NCBI RefSeq assembly: GCF_011752935.1
Contig: NZ_VWWO01000001.1
Coordinates: forward strand, 3,162,001 to 3,226,000
Origin: Chitinophaga sp. Cy-1792
Lineage (GTDB): Bacteria; Bacteroidota; Bacteroidia; Chitinophagales; Chitinophagaceae
Reading direction: 5' to 3'
DNA: 64,000 nt
Both the position numbers and the translations under genes were made by a program. The notes under the pieces are model-generated. The model had not been told where the DNA came from. It made no database searches and worked only from the letters and a program-made list of their open reading frames with translations. Shown piece after piece: positions 53,302-61,698 of the stretch (within the stretch, counting starts at the first letter, position 1; every line of letters begins with the position of its first letter).

Positions 53302-53976
53302 TTATTTATCCCGCATGACGTAACCAACACCTACTACCGTTTGTATGAGTGGTGTGTCGAAGCCCTTATCTACCTTGGATCGCAGGTAATTGACATACAC
53401 GTCGATCAGGTTGGTGCCCCTGCTGAAATTAATGCCCCATACGGTTTCTGCCAGATAGGTCCTCGTGAGTACCCTGTTTTTATTGGTCATAAAAACTTCC
53501 AGTAGGGAATACTCTTTCACGGTAAGTGCTATCTCTTTTTCCCCGCGTTTCACGATATGGTTATAGCAATCCATGACGAGATCAGCTACCTGGTAGACAG
53601 CGCCTGGGTTTAGGGTCATGCCGCGGCGGTGCAGGGCCTGAATCCTGGCCATCAGCTCATCGAAGTGAAAAGGTTTGGTGAGGTAGTCGTCGGCGCCGTT
53701 TTCGAAGCCCTGAACGATGTCCTGCACGGTGCCCAGTGCGGTGAGCATGAGTATGGGCAATCCCTTTTTCATATGCTTGATACGGCGGCATACATCCAGG
53801 CCCGACAGGGTGGGGAGTAACCTGTCCAGTATAACAACGCTGAAATCCTGTTGCATGGCGGCATGATAGCCGTCTTGTCCGTCGTAGGCTACAGTAACAG
53901 TATGCTGAAAATTTTCCAGTCCTTTTTTGATAAATGCTGCTACTTTAGGTTCGTCTTCAATTAGTAAGATATTCAT
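53302..53976 (-). CDS. OmpR/PhoB family response regulator without adjacent kinase
   Basis: 224 aa. Receiver domain residues 1-115 with acidic pair in LLIEDEPKV, phospho-acceptor Asp51 in VILDRLLPTLSG and Lys in LTKPFHFDEL near residue 101. C-terminal winged helix about 130-220 (LTVKEYSLLEVFMTNKNRVLTRTYLAETVWG, read in parts). This resembles CusR/QseB-type regulators. It lies 131 bp upstream of susC on the same strand; no histidine kinase gene is next to it, so its partner is elsewhere. The hybrid kinase at 56199 has its own receiver. Confidence 0.93.
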   Translation of the reverse strand: MNILLIEDEPKVAAFIKKGLENFQHTVTVAYDGQDGYHAAMQQDFSVVILDRLLPTLSGLDVCRRIKHMKKGLPILMLTALGTVQDIVQGFENGADDYLTKPFHFDELMARIQALHRRGMTLNPGAVYQVADLVMDCYNHIVKRGEKEIALTVKEYSLLEVFMTNKNRVLTRTYLAETVWGINFSRGTNLIDVYVNYLRSKVDKGFDTPLIQTVVGVGYVMRDK

Positions 53977-54239
53977 AGTTCAACTTGTACGCCTAAAAGT
54001 AGCATCAATCTTCAGCCCGAAGATCAGCATTAAAGCATTCTAATTTCAGATGAGAAAGATTTAATTTCTCTATAACCTGAATTTAATGTCTGTTGAGAAA
54101 CATATACAAGATAATTTTGCGGAAGTGTAGTGCAGATAAGGGTTGCAGGCAGAATAGGTTTGTATATCGGGAGAGATTATTGTTATAATGATTTTGATTA
54201 TATTAAGATCTTCTATACTAAACCTAATATATTCTGGCT

Positions 54240-54806
54240 ATGGCATTTTATAAAGCAAGTCTTCTGATCCTGCTGATTTTCCTGTTTTCCTGTAAGGCAC
54301 AGCGAATACATTATACCTTTACTCCGGGAATCATACGTCCTGTAGTGCCGGATAAATTATATACAAATGGTCGGGGCCACATTTATTTTGTGAAGGATAC
54401 TGCTTTTTATGAGTTTTTAATTCCGGATAAAACAAGTTTTTTCGCTGGCTTTGATACGCTGTTTCGTGTAGCGGGTACCGATACTATGCGGGGAAAGATT
54501 GTGGCTATTGTTGACAAAACAGCTTCCCTGGATATCTGGTTTCCCTATGGCCGTAAACCTGGTGTAATATATCAGCTGAAGCCTGCCGGTGAAAAGCAAA
54601 GGTTTAACTGGGAGCATTACAGGAAGTACCAGTTTTATAATGATTTCTCGCGTGAGGACGAATCCAAAGACCGGTATTGGGTAAACAAGGAGATGAGGGA
54701 AGTAGCTGCGTTTGCCGACTCGATGAGTCAGCTGGAGTATTACAATCTGGTCGCCGCAAAAAGACGAGCGATAGATATTTTTTTAGGAAAATACAAACAG
54801 CCATAA
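54240..54806 (+). CDS. Lipoprotein of unknown function
   Basis: 188 aa. The signal peptide ends in FLFSCKAQ, a lipobox with Cys18. The mature part contains RGHIYFVKDTAFYEFLIPDK and DIWFPYGRKPGVIYQLKP, then a charged, helical C-terminus (EDESKDRYWVNKEMREVAAFADSM). No family recognised. It stands alone between the divergent response regulator and terpene synthase 2, and is closed by a long hairpin at 54869. Confidence 0.65.
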   Translation: MAFYKASLLILLIFLFSCKAQRIHYTFTPGIIRPVVPDKLYTNGRGHIYFVKDTAFYEFLIPDKTSFFAGFDTLFRVAGTDTMRGKIVAIVDKTASLDIWFPYGRKPGVIYQLKPAGEKQRFNWEHYRKYQFYNDFSREDESKDRYWVNKEMREVAAFADSMSQLEYYNLVAAKRRAIDIFLGKYKQP

Positions 54807-54868
54807 AGGTTAAACTAACGGGGTACGCTCCGTAATCCTGTTTTTTTCAGATTGGGCCAAAATGACTA

Positions 54869-54919
54869 AAAAAGCCAGAAAGTCCGCAACATCACTGTTT
54901 GCGGACTTTCTGGCTTTTT
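54869..54919. terminator. Very long perfect terminator hairpin
   Basis: A perfect 21-bp stem (54869-54889 with 54899-54919), 9-nt loop, A run and T run on the two sides. Can act in both directions. Confidence 0.9.
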
Positions 54920-55076
54920 GCTGTTTCCCGGAAACCCGGCGGGTTTCGTATATCCATAAAAAAGCGGTTTCTTTTTGCGCTGATTGTAATTTATTTTCCA
55001 ATTTTATCAGTAACTCGTCATTCTGAGTTGAAAATGCAATAACCAGATTATTTATTCGTCGATTTCATTCATATAG

Positions 55077-55093
55077 TGATTTAATTTAAATCA
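55077..55093. promoter_or_regulatory. 17-bp palindrome upstream of terpene synthase 2
   Basis: TGATTTAATTTAAATCA is a perfect inverted repeat around a single central T, 117 bp before the start at 55211. Possible operator; the binding protein is unknown. The rest of the gap 54920-55210 shows no gene. Confidence 0.4.
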
Positions 55094-55210
55094 TTGCTGA
55101 TTATCCCTGGCCATTTAAGAAGAGTACTCATGTTCGTTGCCCTTTGGGCGGGTGCGGACCAATCAAGATATTAAATAAATCCCCTATTTACTCACTAAAA
55201 ATTAAAATGT

Positions 55211-56149
55211 ATGTCCAACAGATTTCAGGGCCTCTATTGCCCTAACACGGCCACTGCTTACAACAAAAACCTGTCATGTGTCAGAGAAAAAACCAAAATC
55301 TGGCTTTACAATTATGGGTTGCTTACCCCGGAAACGGAGGAATTGCATATGGCCTCAGACTTCCCCAAAATGGTTGCCCGCATGTTCCCTAATGCTACAG
55401 AAGAATTATTACAGGTAGCATCAGACTTTAATTCCCTGTTATTTGTGCTGGACGACTTCCTGGACTCAGGAGAAAAAACGGCCTTGCAGGAACAGTCTGC
55501 CTATGAGAAATTCGTATTCGGTTTAATGCAGATCATGGAGCATAACCGGATTGCGGTAAATCACCCTATCCTTATCGCCTTTGCCGACGTCTGGGAGCGG
55601 ATGATCCATCATGGTAACCAGCAGTGGAGAGTAAGATTTATCAGGAGTATGCAGATTGCTTTTGATGCCAACTTCTGGCGTATTCAAAACGTACACAACC
55701 AGGTAACTTCCATCGGTGATTACCTGAAACACCGGCCAGCTATTGGCGGTGCCAACGTGTTCGTTTACCTCATGGAGCTGATGACGGGCTACTCGCTGAC
55801 GGCGGAGCAATATGCCTCCAAGGAGTACAACAGGATGAGCGATTTCTGTTCCCGTTCTATCTGCCTGGCCAATGATATTTTCTCTTATCAGAAGGAATTG
55901 CTGGAAAATGATGAATTTAATATTGTCATGCTCGTGAAAAAGCACTTCAGCCTCTCCATCGATAATGCGGTAAAATATGCGATCCAGATCCACAACAGGG
56001 ATGCGGTGGAATTTGATAAGGTAACGCGCATGATGCAACGTAGTAACTTCCGCAGGTATATGGAAGCCTTACAGCAGATGATGTGTGGAAATATCGAATG
56101 GAGCCGTAGAGATACCATCCGTTACAGGGTACGTCCTGTTCACTCTTAG
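55211..56149 (+). CDS. Class I terpene synthase (terpene synthase 2)
   Basis: 312 aa. Catalytic motifs are complete: Asp-rich DDFLD at 81-85, NSE triad NDIFSYQKE at 221-229 (Asn221, Ser225, Glu229), probable diphosphate-sensor Arg175 in YLKHRPAIGG and the C-terminal Arg-Tyr pair at 304-305. It differs strongly from terpene synthase 1, so a different product is likely. A diterpene synthase from Chitinophaga pinensis making 18-hydroxydolabella-3,7-diene is known; whether this is its orthologue cannot be told here. It is monocistronic with a terminator at 56157. Confidence 0.93.
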   Translation: MSNRFQGLYCPNTATAYNKNLSCVREKTKIWLYNYGLLTPETEELHMASDFPKMVARMFPNATEELLQVASDFNSLLFVLDDFLDSGEKTALQEQSAYEKFVFGLMQIMEHNRIAVNHPILIAFADVWERMIHHGNQQWRVRFIRSMQIAFDANFWRIQNVHNQVTSIGDYLKHRPAIGGANVFVYLMELMTGYSLTAEQYASKEYNRMSDFCSRSICLANDIFSYQKELLENDEFNIVMLVKKHFSLSIDNAVKYAIQIHNRDAVEFDKVTRMMQRSNFRRYMEALQQMMCGNIEWSRRDTIRYRVRPVHS

Positions 56150-56156
56150 TTTAGCG

Positions 56157-56195
56157 GCGGACTAAAAAGCATGTTCGGGGCTTTTTAGTCCGCTT
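56157..56195. terminator. Bidirectional terminator
   Basis: A perfect 14-bp stem (56157-56170 with 56180-56193) and 9-nt loop between the convergent terpene synthase and kinase genes. Confidence 0.85.
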
Positions 56196-56198
56196 TTC

Positions 56199-58043
56199 TT
56201 ATCTGTCCCGGGTAGTTTCTGTGGCACCATTGGCGCCATACAAGAGCATCATGCCGGCAATTTCAGAGAAATGATACGGCTTTCTGACAAAGTCGTTGGC
56301 GCCGGCCTCCAGGTAGCCCTGGATGGTTTCGTCCATCAGGTTGCCGCTGCAAACGATCACCGGCATTTCCTTGTGCATTGTTTTTCTTAAGATAGACAGA
56401 AAAGTACCAGCATCCCCATCAGGAAGGATGGCATCCAGCAGTATGATGTTGAAGTCTTCCTTCGCCACTGCCGCGATACCGTCAGCTACGGTGCCTGCTA
56501 TCTGAAACTGGCAGCCCAGTTCCTGCATGGCTTTTTCCATCATGATCTGCGAGAGGTAGTTATCTTCTACCAGCAATACCCGTAAATGCGGGAATTTCAG
56601 CTTCAGAATGGCGATATCGTTCATGTTCCGCTGTGGTGCAGCAGGATCGCCGGGAACCAATGGCATTACCACCTCAAACACGGCGCCGCCTTCGGGCCGG
56701 TTAGATACCAGGATCTCTCCGCCCAGCAGTTCCACTGCCTTTTTGGTGAAGGCAAGTCCTACACCGCTGGAGTTCATGATCTGGTTAGGGTTGGTGGCCA
56801 TACTGAAATATTTCTCAAAAATCAGGTCGAGCTGCTCTTCCGGTATACCTGTGCCCTGGTCGAGCACCGCAATGGTGAGCTGACCGTCTTTACCGCTGGC
56901 ATGTAAGGTAATCGTACTATTGGAAGCGGTATACTTCACGGCATTGGAGAGCAGATTGGCAATGATCAGCCGGAGAATGTTCTCATCTGTTTCTATACAT
57001 TCCGGCAGGTCTTTTACCTGACTCACAATTTTTACATTTTTTGCCATGCCCACATAGGCGTGTATTTCAATAAGATTCTCTATAAATGACCTGATGTGTA
57101 TGGAACTGATTTTAATATTATTTAAGATACCATAATCGATGGCGCCAACAGATAGATTCTGGTTGACAAGATCTTTTACGTATATGCTTGCCTGGTAGAG
57201 TGCCTGTGTATAGAAGCGAAGATGTGCGCTTTCTTTTTTTGTAATGGAAGAATGGTATAACAACTGACTGATCAGCGTGATAGCATTCAGTGGTGCTCTC
57301 AGCTCATGGTTGCTGAGTTGCAGGTATTCCTGTTTGTATTTGTTGAGGATTTCCAGTTCGTTCCTTTGTTTGTTGACTACCTCGAGGTTTTCCGCGAGCT
57401 GCTGATTGGTTTTATTCAGTTTGTTGTGTGCAATGCGGAGGTCGCGGTTTGATTTACGTATAGACTTGAACAAATCCTGTATATAGGAATGCGTCACGAT
57501 GATGGAGGCGCAATCGAGAAACAGGATCAGTCCCAGCACGATCCAGTTGATGGTTTCCGTACCTTGTTTGTCGACGATGGGTTGTACGAACCGGAAATGG
57601 TAGTTGACCGTGCAGATACACAGTGCCAGGAGGGCGATGATCATACAGATTACCTGCTGTCTGCGTTCGAAGTGTACGATGATAGATACACTCAGTACGA
57701 AGATGAAGAGCAGGTATACTTCCATGATGCGGCCCAACACTGCGCTATAATAGGTGATGGCGCAGCAGTTGATGATGGTAACGAGGTACCCGGTAAGGCG
57801 GTACCAGCCTTTATAATTGAACCATAACAGGGAACCGAAGAGCAGCCCTTCAAAAATTACGGGCACATATATCAGCGGTTCTTTTGTCAGGAAATAGAGC
57901 GCAACAGAGAAGATGGATGTACATATAATTGTTAACAGGCTAATCAGGTTTACGTTTCTGATGGCGCCGTTTTCTCCGATGGAGTTATTTTTATTAATTC
58001 CTACAGTAATAAGTTTAGTAAGGTTTACATCGATTAGTTTCAT
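56199..58043 (-). CDS. Hybrid histidine kinase with C-terminal receiver domain
   Basis: 614 aa. About six membrane helices at residues 33-185 with short loops; a coiled-coil stretch at about 200-240; HisKA domain with phospho-acceptor His246 in SNHELRAPLNAI; HATPase domain with N-box NLLSNAVKYTAS (363-374), G1 DQGTGIP and G2 SSGVGLAF; receiver at about 487-605 with EDN and phospho-Asp537 (LLDAILPDGDAG). No DNA-binding output is attached, so signal passes to another protein. The input may be membrane-embedded, since no periplasmic domain is seen. Confidence 0.95.
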   Translation of the reverse strand: MKLIDVNLTKLITVGINKNNSIGENGAIRNVNLISLLTIICTSIFSVALYFLTKEPLIYVPVIFEGLLFGSLLWFNYKGWYRLTGYLVTIINCCAITYYSAVLGRIMEVYLLFIFVLSVSIIVHFERRQQVICMIIALLALCICTVNYHFRFVQPIVDKQGTETINWIVLGLILFLDCASIIVTHSYIQDLFKSIRKSNRDLRIAHNKLNKTNQQLAENLEVVNKQRNELEILNKYKQEYLQLSNHELRAPLNAITLISQLLYHSSITKKESAHLRFYTQALYQASIYVKDLVNQNLSVGAIDYGILNNIKISSIHIRSFIENLIEIHAYVGMAKNVKIVSQVKDLPECIETDENILRLIIANLLSNAVKYTASNSTITLHASGKDGQLTIAVLDQGTGIPEEQLDLIFEKYFSMATNPNQIMNSSGVGLAFTKKAVELLGGEILVSNRPEGGAVFEVVMPLVPGDPAAPQRNMNDIAILKLKFPHLRVLLVEDNYLSQIMMEKAMQELGCQFQIAGTVADGIAAVAKEDFNIILLDAILPDGDAGTFLSILRKTMHKEMPVIVCSGNLMDETIQGYLEAGANDFVRKPYHFSEIAGMMLLYGANGATETTRDR

Positions 58044-58345
58044 TATGTTCAGGGTTTCTGAGGGCGCTAATTTATTGTTCTATGGTCACGGATAAGCAGA
58101 CAGCGGGCTGTCGATAACAGTTGTGAGTCCTTTTTAATTTTAATAAGTTAGTAACAGTGCATAAAATTGATCTAATATACTGAAAATCCAATAATCTGTT
58201 ACTTATTTTACATGAGTGAGAGGGGAAGTTGTCTTGATGGCCGTGGGGAGCAGATTTGCACAGTTTGTTTGCAGTACGAACTTGATTGTATCCGGGAAGA
58301 GAGGGAGGAAGGGATAGCTGTGCGACCGTTGCCGCACAGCCGGTT
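58044..58345. other. Intergenic region, 302 bp, no gene seen
   Basis: Upstream region of the hybrid kinase gene (minus strand) and downstream end of the gene at 58346. Short frames on both strands show no coding character. No clear promoter or hairpin that I would defend. Confidence 0.4.
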
Positions 58346-58747
58346 TTACATGGCGGCGGATACGGCAAAAGAATCTTCTAAAAGCCTGTACCTGGTGATG
58401 AGTCCATTTTCTATTATCATATGAATAAAGAACATAGACTGAACCGTTTCCTTCTTTTTAGTCATAAGGGTAGTGAATTCCCCGCTAATCACCACCTGGT
58501 TGCCGTTGGTAAAGATACCGGCAATACTGGCGTCTATTGGTACCGTATTTTCCCAGAGTAGCTTGTAAAAATCTGCTATTTCGCTTTTATACTGTCGTTT
58601 TCCCAGCCAGGGCACATTGGCTTCGTCGCCGGGGATGTACCAGTCCGTATTTTCTCCAAAGAAAGAAAGGATAGCTGCAATGTCTCTATTGCCCATGGCT
58701 GTCAGTAAAGAAGCGGCGATGTCCCGGTTGATATTTGCCTGTTCCAT
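58346..58747 (-). CDS. SnoaL/NTF2-like protein
   Basis: 133 aa. The pattern ASLLTAMGNRDIAAILSFFGENTDWYIPGDE followed by VISGEFTTLMTKKKETVQSMFFIHMIIENGLITRYRLLED (read in parts) matches the nuclear-transport-factor-2-like fold of SnoaL-type ketosteroid isomerase relatives. It binds a small ligand in a conical pocket; enzyme activity is uncertain. It lies between the hybrid kinase and the cytochrome c lipoprotein on the same strand. Not similar to the SnoaL-like gene at 47946 beyond the fold. Confidence 0.8.
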   Translation of the reverse strand: MEQANINRDIAASLLTAMGNRDIAAILSFFGENTDWYIPGDEANVPWLGKRQYKSEIADFYKLLWENTVPIDASIAGIFTNGNQVVISGEFTTLMTKKKETVQSMFFIHMIIENGLITRYRLLEDSFAVSAAM

Positions 58748-58813
58748 TTTTTATCAGTTTTATGGAACAAAGGTATGGCCGGCATGTGCCGGCCAATTGA
58801 TAAAATGCGCCAA

Positions 58814-60298
58814 TTATTTGTTGTGACAGTGTTCTGCCACTTTCTGTTCGTAATATTTTATCAGTGCAGTGCCAGTACCATTTACAGGTTTTGCCGGCAC
58901 GGTACCTACTTTAGCACTTAGTCCCTTATCGCCGCCTGCCTGCTGAATAAACTTTTCAAATGCTTCCGGTTGGGCAGGTTGTAATTGTAGGGTGAGATTA
59001 TTTACAAAATCGGTAGTAAAAGCTGTTTTTCCGAAATAAAATTCCTTTTTATCAGGATCTTCTGCGATGGCAAACACGTATGCGGACGTACGCTGTGGGA
59101 GATATACCGTGCTGTCGGTGCCATAGAAGCCGTAGGAAACGCCATCATCGAGGAGGCCGCCGGGAGAAAGGATTTTGTCTTGCGGGATGACGAGGTAAAT
59201 ATGCATAGAAGGCAGGGAAGGGCCTTTAACCGTAACGCTTAACTTCGATGGTGCGGCAGTAAGGAGGCTCCTGGTTTCTTCGTCTACGTTTTTCCAGCCG
59301 AAGTTATCGATCTTAACGGTGTAATAAGATGCTTTGGCCTGTTCGCCGTTTTGGGTGCCTGCTTCCATTACTTTACCGTCACCGGGAATAGTGTCGGCGG
59401 TGCGTGTATCCGTTCGCGTTACAAAGTCAGTAGCTGCGGTATCTGTATATCCTTCGTAGTTATATGCTTTTAAGGATCCCAGATGCCATTGATAAAAGCG
59501 GCAGCTGTCGCAGGGGCTTTTTACCGGCGGGCTGCCATATCTTTTTCTGCCATCTTCTTCAATAAAAGCAAATACGGCTTTCAGCGAGTCATCGCTTATG
59601 GGCCCTAAACCTATGGTCCAGTGGTATTTTGGGAAATAGTTACAGCCCAGGCGCATTCTGCCTTCCTCCAGGTAAGTCTGGTTGTTATTGGTATAGGCAA
59701 AAATCGCTGCGGTATCATAGTTCCAGTCAGCAATAGCGCCGTATAGCGGAGGAGCATCCATAGAGGAGTCATACAGGTTACCTTCATGACACCATTTACA
59801 ATTGTTTTCATAAATAGCCTGTCCTAGCTTATTTGTTTTCTCCGCCGTATCATTCAGTGGTCTTGGGTTTTCCCAGTTGATGGCCCCATCTTTTTCCACG
59901 CCATCATACAATTGCATGCCTGGAGAAATATTGCTGGCAGGCACTTTTACTGTGATGGGCGCATTAAAACTTATCTTCTTATCATCGGCGGGTGCTATCT
60001 TAAACATGCCGCCGCTACTGAGCAGCTGTCCATTGCTCTTTGTCACGAGACCGCCACTGATCATGGTTTGAATGTTCAGGGCTTCCTTTACTTCCAGTCT
60101 GGCAGAATGTCCGGGTGCGGATAACGCATTGGCCCGGATGATAATTTCCAGGCCATCCTTCATATGCAGCGTGGTATCCCTGCGTGTATCGATGGTGATA
60201 AATTGCGCAGCAATATTATCGCGGGAGGGCAGTACAGCACGGCGGTTACAGGCGGTAATTCCGGCAAACAGTACAGCGAATATCAGTAATCGTTTCAT
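58814..60298 (-). CDS. Cytochrome c domain lipoprotein
   Basis: 494 aa with lipobox ITAC (Cys17). Residues about 40-125 (LHMKDGLEIIIRANALSAPGHS, SGGMFKIAP) resemble the beta-sandwich found in front of many Bacteroidota surface proteins. A single c-type heme site CKWCH lies at 167-171 with a following helical domain (ETYLEEGRMRLGCNYFPKY), so one heme is attached. The C-terminal 200 residues have no known domain (ITVK- and LSVTVKGPSLP-type strands). Probably periplasmic or surface electron transfer; the partner is unknown. Confidence 0.85.
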   Translation of the reverse strand: MKRLLIFAVLFAGITACNRRAVLPSRDNIAAQFITIDTRRDTTLHMKDGLEIIIRANALSAPGHSARLEVKEALNIQTMISGGLVTKSNGQLLSSGGMFKIAPADDKKISFNAPITVKVPASNISPGMQLYDGVEKDGAINWENPRPLNDTAEKTNKLGQAIYENNCKWCHEGNLYDSSMDAPPLYGAIADWNYDTAAIFAYTNNNQTYLEEGRMRLGCNYFPKYHWTIGLGPISDDSLKAVFAFIEEDGRKRYGSPPVKSPCDSCRFYQWHLGSLKAYNYEGYTDTAATDFVTRTDTRTADTIPGDGKVMEAGTQNGEQAKASYYTVKIDNFGWKNVDEETRSLLTAAPSKLSVTVKGPSLPSMHIYLVIPQDKILSPGGLLDDGVSYGFYGTDSTVYLPQRTSAYVFAIAEDPDKKEFYFGKTAFTTDFVNNLTLQLQPAQPEAFEKFIQQAGGDKGLSAKVGTVPAKPVNGTGTALIKYYEQKVAEHCHNK

Positions 60299-60367
60299 AG
60301 GTCTGCCAAATGTAGCAGATTAATACATACGGAGTATCTTGATAACTATCGGGTTATAAAATGAAAA

Positions 60368-60397
60368 CGGGGCATCTCTGTGTCAAGAGATGCCCCG
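60368..60397. terminator. Bidirectional terminator hairpin
   Basis: A perfect 12-bp stem (60368-60379 with 60386-60397), 6-nt loop, A-rich flanks; on the minus strand it closes msrA transcription. Confidence 0.75.
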
Positions 60398-60415
60398 CAA
60401 AATAGTTACATGGCC

Positions 60416-60904
60416 TTACAGTTTCCAGTCGGGCCTGATATAGTGGCAGGTATATCCGAAAGGATGTTTCTGCAGATAGTCCTGGTGTTCTTCTTCAGCG
60501 TTCCAGAAATCGCCGGCGGGCACTACTTCCGTAGCAAATTTGCCGGGCCATTTTCCGGAGGCTTCCAGGTCAGCGATTACCTTCAATGCAATCTCATGCT
60601 GCTTTTCATCCAGGTAGAAGATCGCAGAGCGGTAGCTGGTACCGATATCATTGCCCTGCCTGTTGCGGGTGGTGGGGTCATGTATCTGGAAGAAAAATTC
60701 CAATAAGCTCCTGTATGATAATACTTCCGGGTTAAAGGTGATTTCGATCCCTTCGGCATGTGTACCATGATTTCTGTAGGTCGCATTGGGTACGTCGCCA
60801 CCGGTATATCCTACCACTGTATGCGTAACGCCTGGCAATTGCCTGATCAATTCTTCTACTCCCCAGAAGCAACCGCCGGCAAGAATGGCTTTTTCACTGG
60901 TCAT
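60416..60904 (-). CDS. msrA: Peptide-methionine (S)-S-oxide reductase
   Basis: 162 aa, normal MsrA length. Catalytic Cys12 in [10 protein letters not shown], followed by [26 protein letters not shown] (read in parts) and [23 protein letters not shown], all diagnostic. It reduces methionine-S-sulfoxide in proteins with thioredoxin-type reductants. No MsrB domain is fused. No signal peptide, so cytoplasmic. It lies alone, with the hairpin at 60368 as its terminator. Confidence 0.97.
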   Translation of the reverse strand: MTSEKAILAGGCFWGVEELIRQLPGVTHTVVGYTGGDVPNATYRNHGTHAEGIEITFNPEVLSYRSLLEFFFQIHDPTTRNRQGNDIGTSYRSAIFYLDEKQHEIALKVIADLEASGKWPGKFATEVVPAGDFWNAEEEHQDYLQKHPFGYTCHYIRPDWKL

Positions 60905-60978
60905 AATTATTTTTTTTGCCTGCTGAAGTTAGTATATTGATGGGATATGTACATTGGTGGTTTATAATTATCTTTAAA

Positions 60979-61479
60979 TCAATGTGTTGTAATGTCAGTG
61001 GCTCGGAATATCTGTTCCCGCGTATCAGACATGATCAGGGATATTGGTTTAAGCGCAGGAGTTGATATAATCTCCAGCCTGGTGTTGTTGTTTTTGCTGA
61101 GGTAAATGTAAAGGGTTTTACCAATATCCTTTTTAGTATCTGTCAGTCTAAACGCCGCCTTTTTAAGTTCTTCCTTAATGCCGGGCAAAACATCGGGTGT
61201 CTCGCCCCAGGAAAAGACCGTTATTTTTTTATCCTTATTTATTTTGAAACCCACAGAAAATACTTGGAGAGGTGTTATCCGCTTATAAAATTCATAACCT
61301 TCGTCCTGTTCTTCAAATTGATAATGCTGTTGCGTTAATATTGGTATTAACTGCTGCCGGCTCATATTAAGGAATGCTTCCGCCTTTTTAATAGAAAACT
61401 CACGGGAATCTGTCTGTGCAAAAACAGTTGTAGAAAATAGTTGGGCACAGCCTAACAATAAGTAGAGAAATGTTTTCAC
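60979..61479 (-). CDS. Secreted protein of unknown function
   Basis: 166 aa starting from a GTG at 61479. A signal peptide ends near residue 22 (FSTTVFAQ). The mature part includes FEEQDEGYEFYKRITPLQVFSVGFKINKDKKITVFSW (read in parts), with mixed strands and helices, and no catalytic motif. The protein is basic at the centre and ends with REQIFRATDITTH. Similar small secreted proteins are common in this phylum. Function unknown. Confidence 0.65.
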   Translation of the reverse strand: MKTFLYLLLGCAQLFSTTVFAQTDSREFSIKKAEAFLNMSRQQLIPILTQQHYQFEEQDEGYEFYKRITPLQVFSVGFKINKDKKITVFSWGETPDVLPGIKEELKKAAFRLTDTKKDIGKTLYIYLSKNNNTRLEIISTPALKPISLIMSDTREQIFRATDITTH

Positions 61480-61698
61480 AGGTCGGGAATTTAATTAAGC
61501 CTCACAATATCAGAAAAGAAAATGATTTAAGAGAGATATCTGTCGACATTAGGCTGAAATCATATTTCAGCCTTAGCCATTAACTTTATTTCAGCACGAT
61601 TATCATGATGCCCATAATATTGAATGAATGATCGTAATGTGTATTTAATATTCACACTATACTCAAAATTGCCATCTCATCTACCTAAATCAACGAAC

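Noticed and set aside
57489..57827. Plus-strand frames inside the hybrid kinase and SusC genes (e.g. 51554-52006)
   Set aside because: They are antisense to genes with clear domains and show no protein family features.
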